Shown here: in pieces, positions 1-7,863 of the stretch
How positions within the stretch are numbered: the first letter of the stretch is position 1
Layout: the number at the start of each line of letters is the position of its first letter
Assembly (NCBI RefSeq): GCF_030406665.1
Contig: NZ_CP129121.1
Coordinates: forward strand, 620,001-684,000
Direction: 5' to 3'
Length of the DNA stretch: 64,000 nt
Source: Halomonas halophila
GTDB taxonomy: Bacteria; Pseudomonadota; Gammaproteobacteria; Pseudomonadales; Halomonadaceae
Made by a program: the position numbers and the translations under genes
The notes under the pieces: generated by a model
Seen by the model: the letters and a program-made list of their open reading frames with translations, nothing else
Database searches by the model: none
What the model was told of the DNA's origin: nothing

Positions 1-552
1 GCGGGCGTGTCGCTGGGCGAGCCGCCGATCCCGTTCTTCGCGCTGCTCGCCGAGGCGCCGGGCTGGCTGGCGCTGCCGGCGCTGGTGCTGGCGGTGACCC
101 TGGTGGCCTCCAGCGTCGATACCCTGCAGAACGGCATCGCCTCGCTGGTGGTGGCCGGCAGCGGCCGTCGCGGCCTGTCGCTCAGGGCGGCGCGGTGGGT
201 CACCGTGGCGCTGATGGTGCCGGTGGTGGCGATCGCCCTGCAGGGGCTCTCGGTGCTGCGACTGTTCCTGATCGCCGATCTGCTGTGCGCGGCCATCGTG
301 GTGCCGGTGCTGCTGGGGCTGTGGGCGCGGATGAGCGCCATGGCGGCGCTGGCCGGCGGTCTCGCCGGGCTGGCGGGCGCGGTGCTGCCGGGGTGGGTCG
401 CCTCGGGCAGTGCCCTCGATGGCCTGCTGGCGGCGAGCTTTCCCGGCGGGGTGCCGACCCTGCCGCCCTTCCTCGGTGCGCTTCTGGCCTCCAGCGCGGT
501 GGCGCTGCTGGTGGCCTGGTGGCGCCCGGCCGCGGTGCGGCGTACGGCCTGA
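1..552 (+). CDS. Sodium:solute symporter family protein, C-terminal part
   Basis: The reading frame is open from the first base, so the start lies before the window. The visible 183 residues form about four hydrophobic helices. The segment with SSVDTLQNGIASLV resembles the helix of sodium:solute symporter (SSF) proteins that carries a Ser/Asp-rich sodium-site region. This suggests an inner-membrane, sodium-coupled uptake protein. The substrate cannot be read from this fragment. It ends about 70 bases before the ilvD-like gene and could be in the same transcript. Confidence 0.7.
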   Translation, partial: AGVSLGEPPIPFFALLAEAPGWLALPALVLAVTLVASSVDTLQNGIASLVVAGSGRRGLSLRAARWVTVALMVPVVAIALQGLSVLRLFLIADLLCAAIVVPVLLGLWARMSAMAALAGGLAGLAGAVLPGWVASGSALDGLLAASFPGGVPTLPPFLGALLASSAVALLVAWWRPAAVRRTA

Positions 553-621
553 ACGGTTGCCAGGCCGGCGGATGACGGCCACCCTCTGAAGGTCATCCCG
601 ACCTGACGGAGGAGCCGCGCC

Positions 622-2310
622 ATGAGTGACACGCCACAGGATCCCCGCCGCCGCCATTCCGCCCCGGTGGTGGACGGCGTCGGCAAGTCGGCCAGCCGCG
701 CCATGCTGCGCGCGGTGGGCTTCAACGACGCCGACTTCACCAGGCCCCAGGTGGGCATTGCGTCCACCTGGAGCCGCGTCACGCCCTGCAACAGCCACAT
801 CGGCGAGCTCGCCGAGCAGGCCAGCGCTGGTGCCGATGCGGCCGGCGGCAAGGGCGTGATCTTCAACACCATCACCATCTCCGACGGCATCGCCAACGGC
901 ACCGAGGGCATGAAGTATTCACTGGTGTCGCGGGAGGTGATCGCCGATTCCATCGAGACGGTGGCCGGCTGCGAGGGCTTCGATGGCCTGGTGGCCATCG
1001 GCGGCTGCGACAAGAACATGCCCGGCTGCCTGATCGGCCTGGCGCGGCTCGACCGGCCCAGCGTCTTCGTCTACGGCGGCACCATCCTGCCCGGCGAGGG
1101 GCACACCGACATCGTCTCGGTGTTCGAGGCCATGGGCGCCCACAGCCGCGGCGATCTCGACCTCATCGACGTCAAGCGGATCGAGGAGACGGCGATTCCC
1201 GGGCCCGGTGCCTGCGGCGGCATGTACACCGCCAACACCATGGCCTCGGCCATCGAGGCGCTGGGCATGAGCCTGCCCGGCAGCTCGGCGCAGAACGCCG
1301 TGTCCCAGACCAAGCGCGACGACAGCCGGGCGGCGGGGGAGGCGGTGCTGACCCTGCTCGAGCGCGACATCACGCCCTCGGACATCATGACCCGCGAGGC
1401 CTTCGAGAACGCCATCACCGTGGTGATCGCCCTGGGCGGCTCCACCAATGCGGTGCTGCACCTGATCGCCATGGCCGACGCCATCGGCGTGTCGCTTTCC
1501 CTCGACGACTTCACGGCGATCGGCAAGCGGGTGCCGGTGCTCGCCGACCTGCGGCCCAGCGGCCAGTACATGATGAGCGAGCTGGTCGAGATCGGCGGCA
1601 TCCAGCCGCTGATGAAGACCCTGCTCGACGCCGGGCTGCTGCATGGCGACTGCCTGACCGTGACCGGCGCCACCCTGGCCGAGAACCTGGCCGAGGTCGT
1701 GCCTTACCCCGAGGGGCAGGCGATCATCGCGCCCCTCGAGGCGCCGCTGAAGGCCCAGAGCCACCTGCGCGTGCTGCACGGCAACCTGGCCCCGGAGGGC
1801 GCGGTGGCCAAGATCACCGGCAAGGAGGGCACGCGCTTCTCCGGCCGGGCCCGGGTGTTCGGCTCCGAGGAGGAGGCCCAGGCGCGCATCAACGACGGCA
1901 GCGTGGTGGCCGGCGACGTGGTGGTGATCCGCTACGAGGGGCCCCGCGGCGGGCCCGGCATGCGCGAGATGCTGACCCCGACCTCGGCGATCATGGGGCG
2001 CGGACTCGGCAGCGAGGTGGCGCTGATCACCGACGGCCGCTTCTCCGGCGGCAGTCACGGCTTCGTGGTCGGCCACGTGACGCCGGAGGCCTTCGACGGC
2101 GGCCCCCTGGCGCTGCTCGAGGATGGCGACACCATCACCATCGATGCCGAGGCCGACACCCTCGATGTCGCGCTCACCGTCGAGGAACTCGAACGACGCC
2201 ATGCCGCCTGGCAGCGGCCGGCGCCGCGCTACACCCGCGGGGTACTGGCCAAGTACGCGCGGATGGTCAGCTCCGCCTCGACCGGGGCGGTGACCGACCG
2301 CCCCGACTAG
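622..2310 (+). CDS. ilvD: Dihydroxy-acid dehydratase family protein (IlvD/Edd)
   Basis: A 562-residue IlvD/Edd-family dehydratase. Family members remove water from 2,3-dihydroxy acids in branched-chain amino acid synthesis or from sugar acids, using an Fe-S cluster. Candidate cluster cysteines are C56 (VTPCNSH), C129 (GGCDKNMPGC) and C198 (GACGG), at the spacing known for IlvD. The conserved RFSGGSHG segment with the likely catalytic serine lies near residue 475. Start chosen for the GGAGG-type ribosome site just upstream. There is no ilvC, ilvB or leu gene nearby, so a sugar-acid role or a second IlvD copy is possible; the symbol is by family similarity. Confidence 0.85.
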   Translation: MSDTPQDPRRRHSAPVVDGVGKSASRAMLRAVGFNDADFTRPQVGIASTWSRVTPCNSHIGELAEQASAGADAAGGKGVIFNTITISDGIANGTEGMKYSLVSREVIADSIETVAGCEGFDGLVAIGGCDKNMPGCLIGLARLDRPSVFVYGGTILPGEGHTDIVSVFEAMGAHSRGDLDLIDVKRIEETAIPGPGACGGMYTANTMASAIEALGMSLPGSSAQNAVSQTKRDDSRAAGEAVLTLLERDITPSDIMTREAFENAITVVIALGGSTNAVLHLIAMADAIGVSLSLDDFTAIGKRVPVLADLRPSGQYMMSELVEIGGIQPLMKTLLDAGLLHGDCLTVTGATLAENLAEVVPYPEGQAIIAPLEAPLKAQSHLRVLHGNLAPEGAVAKITGKEGTRFSGRARVFGSEEEAQARINDGSVVAGDVVVIRYEGPRGGPGMREMLTPTSAIMGRGLGSEVALITDGRFSGGSHGFVVGHVTPEAFDGGPLALLEDGDTITIDAEADTLDVALTVEELERRHAAWQRPAPRYTRGVLAKYARMVSSASTGAVTDRPD

Positions 2311-2385
2311 CTCGCCCCGGCAGGGCCCCGAGACGCGACGGCGCCGTTCGTGCTTTCGGGCAGGGCGTGCCCTGCGGCCGTCGGC

Positions 2386-3057
2386 TTACTGGGAGAGCGC
2401 CTGGTTCATCATGTCTTCCATGCTCATGGCGTCCTCGGGCAGCTCGAAGGCGCTTGCCGCTGGGGCCTCGTCGGACAGCGAGGCGATGCGGAAGCGGTCG
2501 CCGAAGCGCAGCATGCCGAGCCCCTCTTCCTCCAGCGCCGAGGCGATCGGGTCGGATTCGCCGGTCATGGTGCGTTGATAGGCGTGGAAGGCACGCATCA
2601 GCTCACGTACCTGATCGTCGTCGCTCAGCACCAGGGTGTCGTCATGGGCGTTGCCGGCCTTGTCGGTCCACGTCAGCGCATAGACCTCGCCCTCCAGGCC
2701 GGCGATGATCTCGCGTTCGCCGGTGGCCTCGAGCCGTTCGACCGAGTCGGCCTGCTGGCTGGTCACGCCGGCCATGGCCTGATCGCCGCCCATGCTCTCG
2801 GCCATCTGCTTGAGGCGGGCCATGTCCATGACCAGGGTCTGGCCCTGCATCCGGGTGACCATGTAGCCGTTGCCGTCCTTGAGCAGCATGAAGCCCGCCT
2901 GGGCCTGCCGGGGGAAGTCCATGCGCAGGTCATCGCCCGCCCAGCGGACTTCCATGGTGGCGGTGCCCTGGTCGGAGCGGCTCTCGAGGGTGGCCTGGCC
3001 ATCGGCCAGGGCGGGCAGCGAGGCGGCCAGCAGCAGGCCGGTCACGAGGTGGCGCAT
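2386..3057 (-). CDS. Exported protein of unknown function (DUF4412-like)
   Basis: A 223-residue protein with an N-terminal signal peptide (residues 1 to about 18, cleavage after ALA). The mature part is rich in Asp, Glu, Met and Gln and has alternating hydrophobic/polar strands, like DUF4412-type periplasmic or lipoprotein-like beta proteins. No catalytic motif was recognised. It is convergent with the ilvD-like gene. A GGGAGA ribosome site precedes the start. Function unknown; the domain name is a resemblance, not a search result. Confidence 0.7.
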   Translation of the reverse strand: MRHLVTGLLLAASLPALADGQATLESRSDQGTATMEVRWAGDDLRMDFPRQAQAGFMLLKDGNGYMVTRMQGQTLVMDMARLKQMAESMGGDQAMAGVTSQQADSVERLEATGEREIIAGLEGEVYALTWTDKAGNAHDDTLVLSDDDQVRELMRAFHAYQRTMTGESDPIASALEEEGLGMLRFGDRFRIASLSDEAPAASAFELPEDAMSMEDMMNQALSQ

Positions 3058-3149
3058 CGGGATTCTCCCTGATCTCTCGAATCCATGAGGTGGAAGGGCC
3101 GGCGAGACCGGCCCGGGCCCAGTGCGCGGGCGAGCGGGTCGCCTGACGG

Positions 3150-3425
3150 CTAGGGCGGCGTGAGTTCGTGGTCGATGGTGCTGCGCAGTGCCTGTAGCTC
3201 GTCGAGGGTGAGCTGCTCCAGGCGTCCGGCGAGAAGGTCGCTGATCTTCTGCATCGGCAGGCCCGCGCGACGGGCGATCTCGCGGTTGCCGAGATCCGAT
3301 ACGGCGATCAGCCGAGTGATGATGCGCATGAGGCGCGTACGTTGTTCCAGGTCCCTGACGTCGAGGTCAGGGCATCGTCGCGGAGGGTCGAGGATTTCCG
3401 CGTTGGATGGGCTTGCCGTGCTCAT
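3150..3425 (-). CDS. Small XRE/HTH_37-type DNA-binding protein
   Basis: A 91-residue protein. I chose the ATG at 3425 because GTGGAG lies just upstream; a longer frame to 3515 has no ribosome site. Residues about 37 to 85 form a helix-turn-helix of the HTH_37 kind: GNREIARRAGLPMQKISDL, then LLAGRLEQLTLDELQAL, typical of small XRE regulators and HigA-like antitoxins. No toxin gene (RelE/HigB type) is adjacent. It lies head-to-head with csiD, about 300 bases apart, so it may regulate csiD, but nothing in the sequence proves this. Confidence 0.7.
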   Translation of the reverse strand: MSTASPSNAEILDPPRRCPDLDVRDLEQRTRLMRIITRLIAVSDLGNREIARRAGLPMQKISDLLAGRLEQLTLDELQALRSTIDHELTPP

Positions 3426-3727
3426 GATGCTCCACAGGACAGAATCGACCGCTACAGCATGAAGCCTTTTGACGCGTTTCGCCAGTGGTCGAAAGGCGGA
3501 TGGCGCAAGATTCATTGCCCGCTGAATCGGCCGATGGCGGGGATGGCAAGGCCAGGGGCGGACAGGGCAAAGCGCGGTCTCCGATGCGGTTGAATCCCCG
3601 GTGTTTTTGGTCTGTGGTCGGAATGTCCGGGCGCGGGGAAGATGCAGGGACGACGGGAATTTGTTGATTTTTTATAAAAATGTCGATATTTTTGATTCAT
3701 CGACCCTCGACGCCCTGGAGCCTCCCG
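3426..3727. other. Intergenic region upstream of csiD
   Basis: About 300 bases without a gene between the small HTH gene and csiD. The part next to csiD (about 3660 to 3700) is strikingly AT-rich for this genome and holds a TATAAA-like -10 candidate and an inverted repeat GTCGAT-N11-ATCGAC (3682-3704), a plausible operator. The rest shows nothing I can name. Confidence 0.5.
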
Positions 3728-4699
3728 ATGACCGCGCTGACCCGGATCCCCGAACTCGCCATGCCGCTGCCCGCCGACCTGCAGGGCTTCACCCTGACGC
3801 CGTCGGCCCAGTCGCCGCGCCTGCTGCAGATGACCTTCTCCCGCGAGGTGGTCACGGCCTTCGTCGAGGCCGTGGCCGAGTGGCCGGTGCAGGCACTGGA
3901 GTACAAGTCGATGCTGCGCTTCCGGGTGGCGAAGCTCCTCGACGACCTGTGTGGCAACACCCTGCAGCCGGTGCTGATCAATACCCTGGTGGACCGCGCG
4001 ACCGGCGGACTGCAGGTGGTGCCCGAGGGCCTGGACGACGTGGCCCAGGCCGAGGAGATGGTCAAGTTCGCCACCGCCGTGGCGCACCTGATGGGGCGCT
4101 CCAACTTCGATGCCATGAGCGGCCAGTTCTATGCCCGCTTCGTGGTCAGGAACGTCGACGAGTCCGACAGCTACCTGCGCCAGCCGCATCGGGTGATGGA
4201 GCTGCACAACGACGGCACCTTCGTCGAGCAGGACACCGACTACGTGCTGATGATGAAGATCGACGAGCGGCACATGCAGGGCGGCGACTCGCTGCTGCTG
4301 CACCTGGACGACTGGGAGGACCTGGAGCGCTTCTATCGCCATCCGCTGGCGCACCGCGGGATGCGCTGGGCGGCGCCGCCCAGCAAGAACGTCGCCAAGG
4401 ACGTCTTCCATCCGGTGTTCGACGTGGACCGCGAGGGGCGGCCGATCATGTCCTACATCGACCAGTTCGTGCAGCCGAAGGACTTCGAGGAGGGCAACTG
4501 GCTGTGCGATCTCTCCGAATCGCTGGAGGGCAGCGCGGCGACCCTGTCGGTGCCCAACCCGGTGGGTAGCTTCCTGCTGATCAACAACCACTTCTGGCTG
4601 CACGGCCGGGACCGCTTCACGCCGCACCCGGAGCTGCGCCGCGAGCTGATGCGCCAGCGTGGCTATTTCACCCATGCCGCGACGCGTCCCCAGCGTTGA
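3728..4699 (+). CDS. csiD: Glutarate 2-hydroxylase CsiD/GlaH
   Basis: Fe(II)/2-oxoglutarate-dependent dioxygenase that converts glutarate to L-2-hydroxyglutarate in lysine/cadaverine catabolism. With the start at 3728 (GGAG seven bases upstream) the protein has 323 residues, against about 325 for E. coli CsiD. The iron ligands then fall at H160, D162 (LHNDGTF) and H292 (FWLHGRD), the same numbers as in E. coli. An in-frame ATG at 3680 has no ribosome site and its extension overlaps the promoter-like region. lhgO follows directly, so the product is oxidised next door. No GntR-type csiR is present here. Confidence 0.93.
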   Translation: MTALTRIPELAMPLPADLQGFTLTPSAQSPRLLQMTFSREVVTAFVEAVAEWPVQALEYKSMLRFRVAKLLDDLCGNTLQPVLINTLVDRATGGLQVVPEGLDDVAQAEEMVKFATAVAHLMGRSNFDAMSGQFYARFVVRNVDESDSYLRQPHRVMELHNDGTFVEQDTDYVLMMKIDERHMQGGDSLLLHLDDWEDLERFYRHPLAHRGMRWAAPPSKNVAKDVFHPVFDVDREGRPIMSYIDQFVQPKDFEEGNWLCDLSESLEGSAATLSVPNPVGSFLLINNHFWLHGRDRFTPHPELRRELMRQRGYFTHAATRPQR

Positions 4700-4749
4700 A
4701 GCGGGCGGCGACGTCGAATCGCGCCCTGAGAGTATAAAGGGGCATGACC

Positions 4750-4777
4750 GGGCCACGCCGTCTCCGCGGCGTGGCCC
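4750..4777 (+). other. Intra-operon hairpin between csiD and lhgO
   Basis: A perfect 11-base-pair stem (4750-4760 with 4767-4777, loop TCTCCG) lies in the csiD-lhgO gap, ending 23 bases before the lhgO start. It has no T-run. It could set the relative levels of the two messages by partial termination or RNA stability. Confidence 0.55.
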
Positions 4778-4800
4778 TCGCTCATCGCAACGAGGACGGC

Positions 4801-5997
4801 ATGTACGATTTCATCATCATCGGCGGAGGCATTCTCGGCATGTCCACCGCCATGCAGCTCAAGCAGGCCTATCCGGATCGCCGGATGCTGGTGCTGGAGA
4901 AGGAGCATGAGCCGGCCTGCCACCAGACCGGGCACAACAGCGGCGTGATCCACGCCGGGGTCTACTACACCCCGGGCAGCCTCAAGGCGCGCTTCTGCCT
5001 GGAGGGCAACCGCGCCACCAAGGCCTTCTGCGACGAACACGGCATTCCTTACGCCAGCTGCGGCAAGCTGCTGGTGGCCACCAATGACCTGGAGATGCAG
5101 CGCATGCAGGCGCTGTGGGAGCGCACCGAGGCCAACGGCCTGGAGCGGGAGTGGCTGTCGGGGGGCGAGCTTAAGGAGCGTGAGCCCAACATCACCGGCG
5201 TCGGCGGCATCTTCGTGCCGTCCAGCGGCATCGTCGATTATCGGGCCGTGACCCGTGCGATGGCGGCCGAATTCGAGCGGATGGGCGGTGACATCCGCGT
5301 TGGCGCCGAGGTCACCGGGCTCCAGGAACGACGCCAGGAAGTGGTGGTGACGACCGCTGCCGGCGAGTTCAGCGGGCGCTATCTCGTGACCTGCTCGGGG
5401 CTGATGGCCGATCGCGTGGTGCGCATGCTGGGCCAGGACCCGGGGTTCACCATCTGCCCCTTCCGCGGCGAATACTACCGGCTGCCCGAACGTCACAATG
5501 CCATCGTCAATCACCTGATCTATCCGATTCCGGACCCGTCGATGCCGTTTCTCGGCGTGCACCTGACGCGCATGATCGACGGTTCGGTCACCGTGGGGCC
5601 CAACGCCGTGCTGGCCTTCAAGCGCGAGGGGTATCGCAAGCGCGACGTCTCGCCGGTCGATCTGGCGCGGATGTTCACCGATCCCGGCATCCTGCGGGTG
5701 CTGGGGCGCAACCTGCGCCCGGGGCTCAAGGAGATGAAGAACTCGTTGCACAAGCGTGGCTACCTGGAGCTGGTGCGCAAGTACTGCCCGAGCCTGACCC
5801 TCGATGACCTGGAGCCCTATCCGGCCGGGGTACGTGCCCAGGCGGTGTCGCGGGACGGCAAGCTGGTCGACGACTTCCTGTTCGTCAACACGCCACGCAC
5901 GGTGAACGTGGGCAACGCCCCGTCGCCGGCGGCCACCTCGGCGCTGCCGATCGGTGCGCATATCGTCGGCAAGGTGAAGGAGCTGGTCGGCGAGTGA
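4801..5997 (+). CDS. lhgO: L-2-hydroxyglutarate dehydrogenase/oxidase LhgO
   Basis: FAD-dependent enzyme that oxidises L-2-hydroxyglutarate to 2-oxoglutarate, passing electrons to the respiratory chain or oxygen. The 398-residue protein begins with a dinucleotide-binding motif (IIGGGILGMS, residues about 6-15) and has the family segment HQTGHNSGVIHAGVYY, also typical of DadA/GlpO-like oxidoreductases. I chose ATG 4801 (CGAGGA upstream). A frame extending to 4744 runs through a hairpin and is not conserved-looking. Together with csiD it completes glutarate to 2-oxoglutarate, and CsiD consumes the 2-oxoglutarate that LhgO makes. Confidence 0.9.
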   Translation: MYDFIIIGGGILGMSTAMQLKQAYPDRRMLVLEKEHEPACHQTGHNSGVIHAGVYYTPGSLKARFCLEGNRATKAFCDEHGIPYASCGKLLVATNDLEMQRMQALWERTEANGLEREWLSGGELKEREPNITGVGGIFVPSSGIVDYRAVTRAMAAEFERMGGDIRVGAEVTGLQERRQEVVVTTAAGEFSGRYLVTCSGLMADRVVRMLGQDPGFTICPFRGEYYRLPERHNAIVNHLIYPIPDPSMPFLGVHLTRMIDGSVTVGPNAVLAFKREGYRKRDVSPVDLARMFTDPGILRVLGRNLRPGLKEMKNSLHKRGYLELVRKYCPSLTLDDLEPYPAGVRAQAVSRDGKLVDDFLFVNTPRTVNVGNAPSPAATSALPIGAHIVGKVKELVGE

Positions 5998-6189
5998 AGG
6001 CGGCGTTGAAAGGTGGACCCTGGCCTGCGCGCAGGAAGCGCTAAAGTAGTCGCCGTATCGACGTTGGTGGTGTGGCCCCGCCGCGCGGGGACTGCTAGCG
6101 TTTTTCCAGGCGCGCCGGCCAGTTATCGACCGAGCCGGCATCGCTCGAACAAGCACAACAATTCCCTCGAATCGTCTGTAGGAGGCTTC

Positions 6190-7152
6190 ATGAGCGCACT
6201 CAAGACGGCCCTCGCCGCCACTCTGCTGGTGGCGGCCCCCGCGGCCCTGGCCCAGCAGCAGCTGTCCATCGCCACCGGCGGCACCGGCGGCACCTACTAT
6301 CCCTACGGCGGCGGCCTCGCCGAGCTGATCAACGAGCACGTCGAGGGCTTCGACGCCGTGGCCGAGGTCACCGGCGCCTCGGTGGAGAACATGGGGCTGG
6401 TCTGGCGCGGCGACTCCGACCTGGCGCTGGCGCTGGCCGACACCGTCTATCAGGCCTACAACGGCACCGGCGACTTCGAGGGCCGTCAGCTCGAGAACAT
6501 CCGCGCCCTGGCGTCGATCTACCCCAATGCCGTGCAGATCGTGACCATGGCCGATTCCGGCATCGAGTCGCTCTCCGACCTGGAAGGCAAGGTCGTCTCG
6601 GTGGGCGCGCCGGGCAGCGGCACCGAGATCAACGCCAGCACCCTGCTGGAGGCCAACGGCATCACCTACGACGACATCGACGCTCGCCGCCTCAACTTCA
6701 ACGAGACCGCCGACGCCATCCGCGACGGCGACATCGACGCCGGCTTCTGGAGCGTGGGCCCGCCCACCAGCTCGATCATGAACCTGGCCACCACCCGCGA
6801 CATCCGCCTGATCGGCCTCTCCGACGAGGAGATCGCCAACGCCCAGGCCGAGGAACCGGTATTCGCCGCCTATGAGCTCAAGTCCGGCCTCTACGAGGGC
6901 ATGGAAGAGGCGGTGCAGACCATCGGCATCCCCAACGTGCTGGCGGTGAGCAGCGAGATGGACGAGGAGCTGGCCTATCGGATCACCCAGACGCTGTTCG
7001 AGCACACCGATCAGCTGATCGCCATCCATCCGGCGGCCAACGACACCACCGTCGACTTCAGCGTCGAGTCCACGCCGATCGCCTTCCATCCCGGCGCGCT
7101 GCGTTACTACGAGGAAGTGGGCGCCGAGATCGCCGACCGTCAGCGTCCCTGA
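6190..7152 (+). CDS. TAXI-family TRAP transporter substrate-binding protein
   Basis: A 320-residue periplasmic solute receptor. The signal peptide covers residues 1 to about 21 (cut after ALA), and the mature protein opens with LSIATGGTGGTYYPYGG, the hallmark of TAXI receptors. ATG 6190 follows a perfect GGAGG; the upstream open frame is non-coding. It delivers its ligand to the fused permease encoded two genes downstream. TAXI systems are often linked with glutamate or other dicarboxylates, but the ligand cannot be read here. The nearby glutarate genes may hint at a C5 dicarboxylate. Confidence 0.9.
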   Translation: MSALKTALAATLLVAAPAALAQQQLSIATGGTGGTYYPYGGGLAELINEHVEGFDAVAEVTGASVENMGLVWRGDSDLALALADTVYQAYNGTGDFEGRQLENIRALASIYPNAVQIVTMADSGIESLSDLEGKVVSVGAPGSGTEINASTLLEANGITYDDIDARRLNFNETADAIRDGDIDAGFWSVGPPTSSIMNLATTRDIRLIGLSDEEIANAQAEEPVFAAYELKSGLYEGMEEAVQTIGIPNVLAVSSEMDEELAYRITQTLFEHTDQLIAIHPAANDTTVDFSVESTPIAFHPGALRYYEEVGAEIADRQRP

Positions 7153-7163
7153 GGGGCGCCGCG

Positions 7164-7796
7164 ATGAGGTGTTCGATGACCCCGGGGCGAGCCGTCAGGC
7201 TCGCCCCGTCGTCGTGGCGAGTGTGGGTCAACGCCCTGCTGGCGGCGCTGCTGCTCGGCGGGCTGGCGCCGCCGGCGCTGGCCGACTGCCCCAGCCATGA
7301 GCTGACGGTCCGCGACGCCGAGCACCGGCCGCTGGTACGCCTGCCGATGCCGGAAGGCGAGGGCTGGTGCCTGGCCTGGAACCATTCGGTGGAGGGTTTC
7401 ACCGTCCACGACTGCTATCGCAACGTCGCCGGACACATGGTGCTCCAGCGCAGCCACCTGCCGGACTTCGCCGCCGGCCTCGACCACATTCCCGGCCGCG
7501 GCCGCCAGGTCTCCGACGGTCGCGGCGGCTACTGGATCGAGGCCATCGACGAGCCGGTGCCCGGCGATGCCTACCGGCTTCGGGTCGGGTCGCCGCGCGT
7601 CGATCATCGCCTGGTCGGTCGCCCCGGAGGCGCGCCGCTGGCGACCCTGCTGGACGCCGCCCGGGACTGCGACGCCGGCGGAGGGTATCCCGATGCGGCC
7701 GAGTCGCCGGTGGTCGTGAGCCTGAGCGAGCTCGCCGCCAACGAGCGGGTGACGCTGGCCCTGGAGGCCGCGATGCCCGACGACGAGGGCGCCTGA
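7164..7796 (+). CDS. DUF1850 protein of the TAXI TRAP operon
   Basis: A 210-residue exported protein with a hydrophobic leader (residues about 20-42, ending PPALA). The mature part carries W-NHSVEGF and a G-R-G-Q-style turn, the signature of DUF1850 proteins found between TAXI receptor and permease genes. Its role is unknown; genomic context suggests an accessory to the transporter. It starts 11 bases after the receptor gene. ATG 7176 is an alternative start. The permease follows 67 bases later. Confidence 0.8.
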   Translation: MRCSMTPGRAVRLAPSSWRVWVNALLAALLLGGLAPPALADCPSHELTVRDAEHRPLVRLPMPEGEGWCLAWNHSVEGFTVHDCYRNVAGHMVLQRSHLPDFAAGLDHIPGRGRQVSDGRGGYWIEAIDEPVPGDAYRLRVGSPRVDHRLVGRPGGAPLATLLDAARDCDAGGGYPDAAESPVVVSLSELAANERVTLALEAAMPDDEGA

Positions 7797-7863
7797 TAAT
7801 GAACGACCTGCACCGTCGAGCAACTTCTGGCTTTCATCCAACTTCAAGAAGAGAGACACGCCC

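Noticed and set aside
919..2202. Long open frame (427 codons) on the minus strand inside the ilvD-like gene
   Set aside because: Low-complexity His/Gly/Ala/Asp composition typical of the antisense shadow of a GC-rich gene; the plus-strand frame has clear family motifs.
3150..3425. Toxin-antitoxin system at the small HTH gene
   Set aside because: The HTH is HigA-like, but no toxin-sized gene is adjacent on either side.
4663..7089. 808-codon open frame on the minus strand across csiD, lhgO and the TAXI receptor gene
   Set aside because: It spans three well-supported genes and their promoter regions and matches no family; it is a GC-content artefact.
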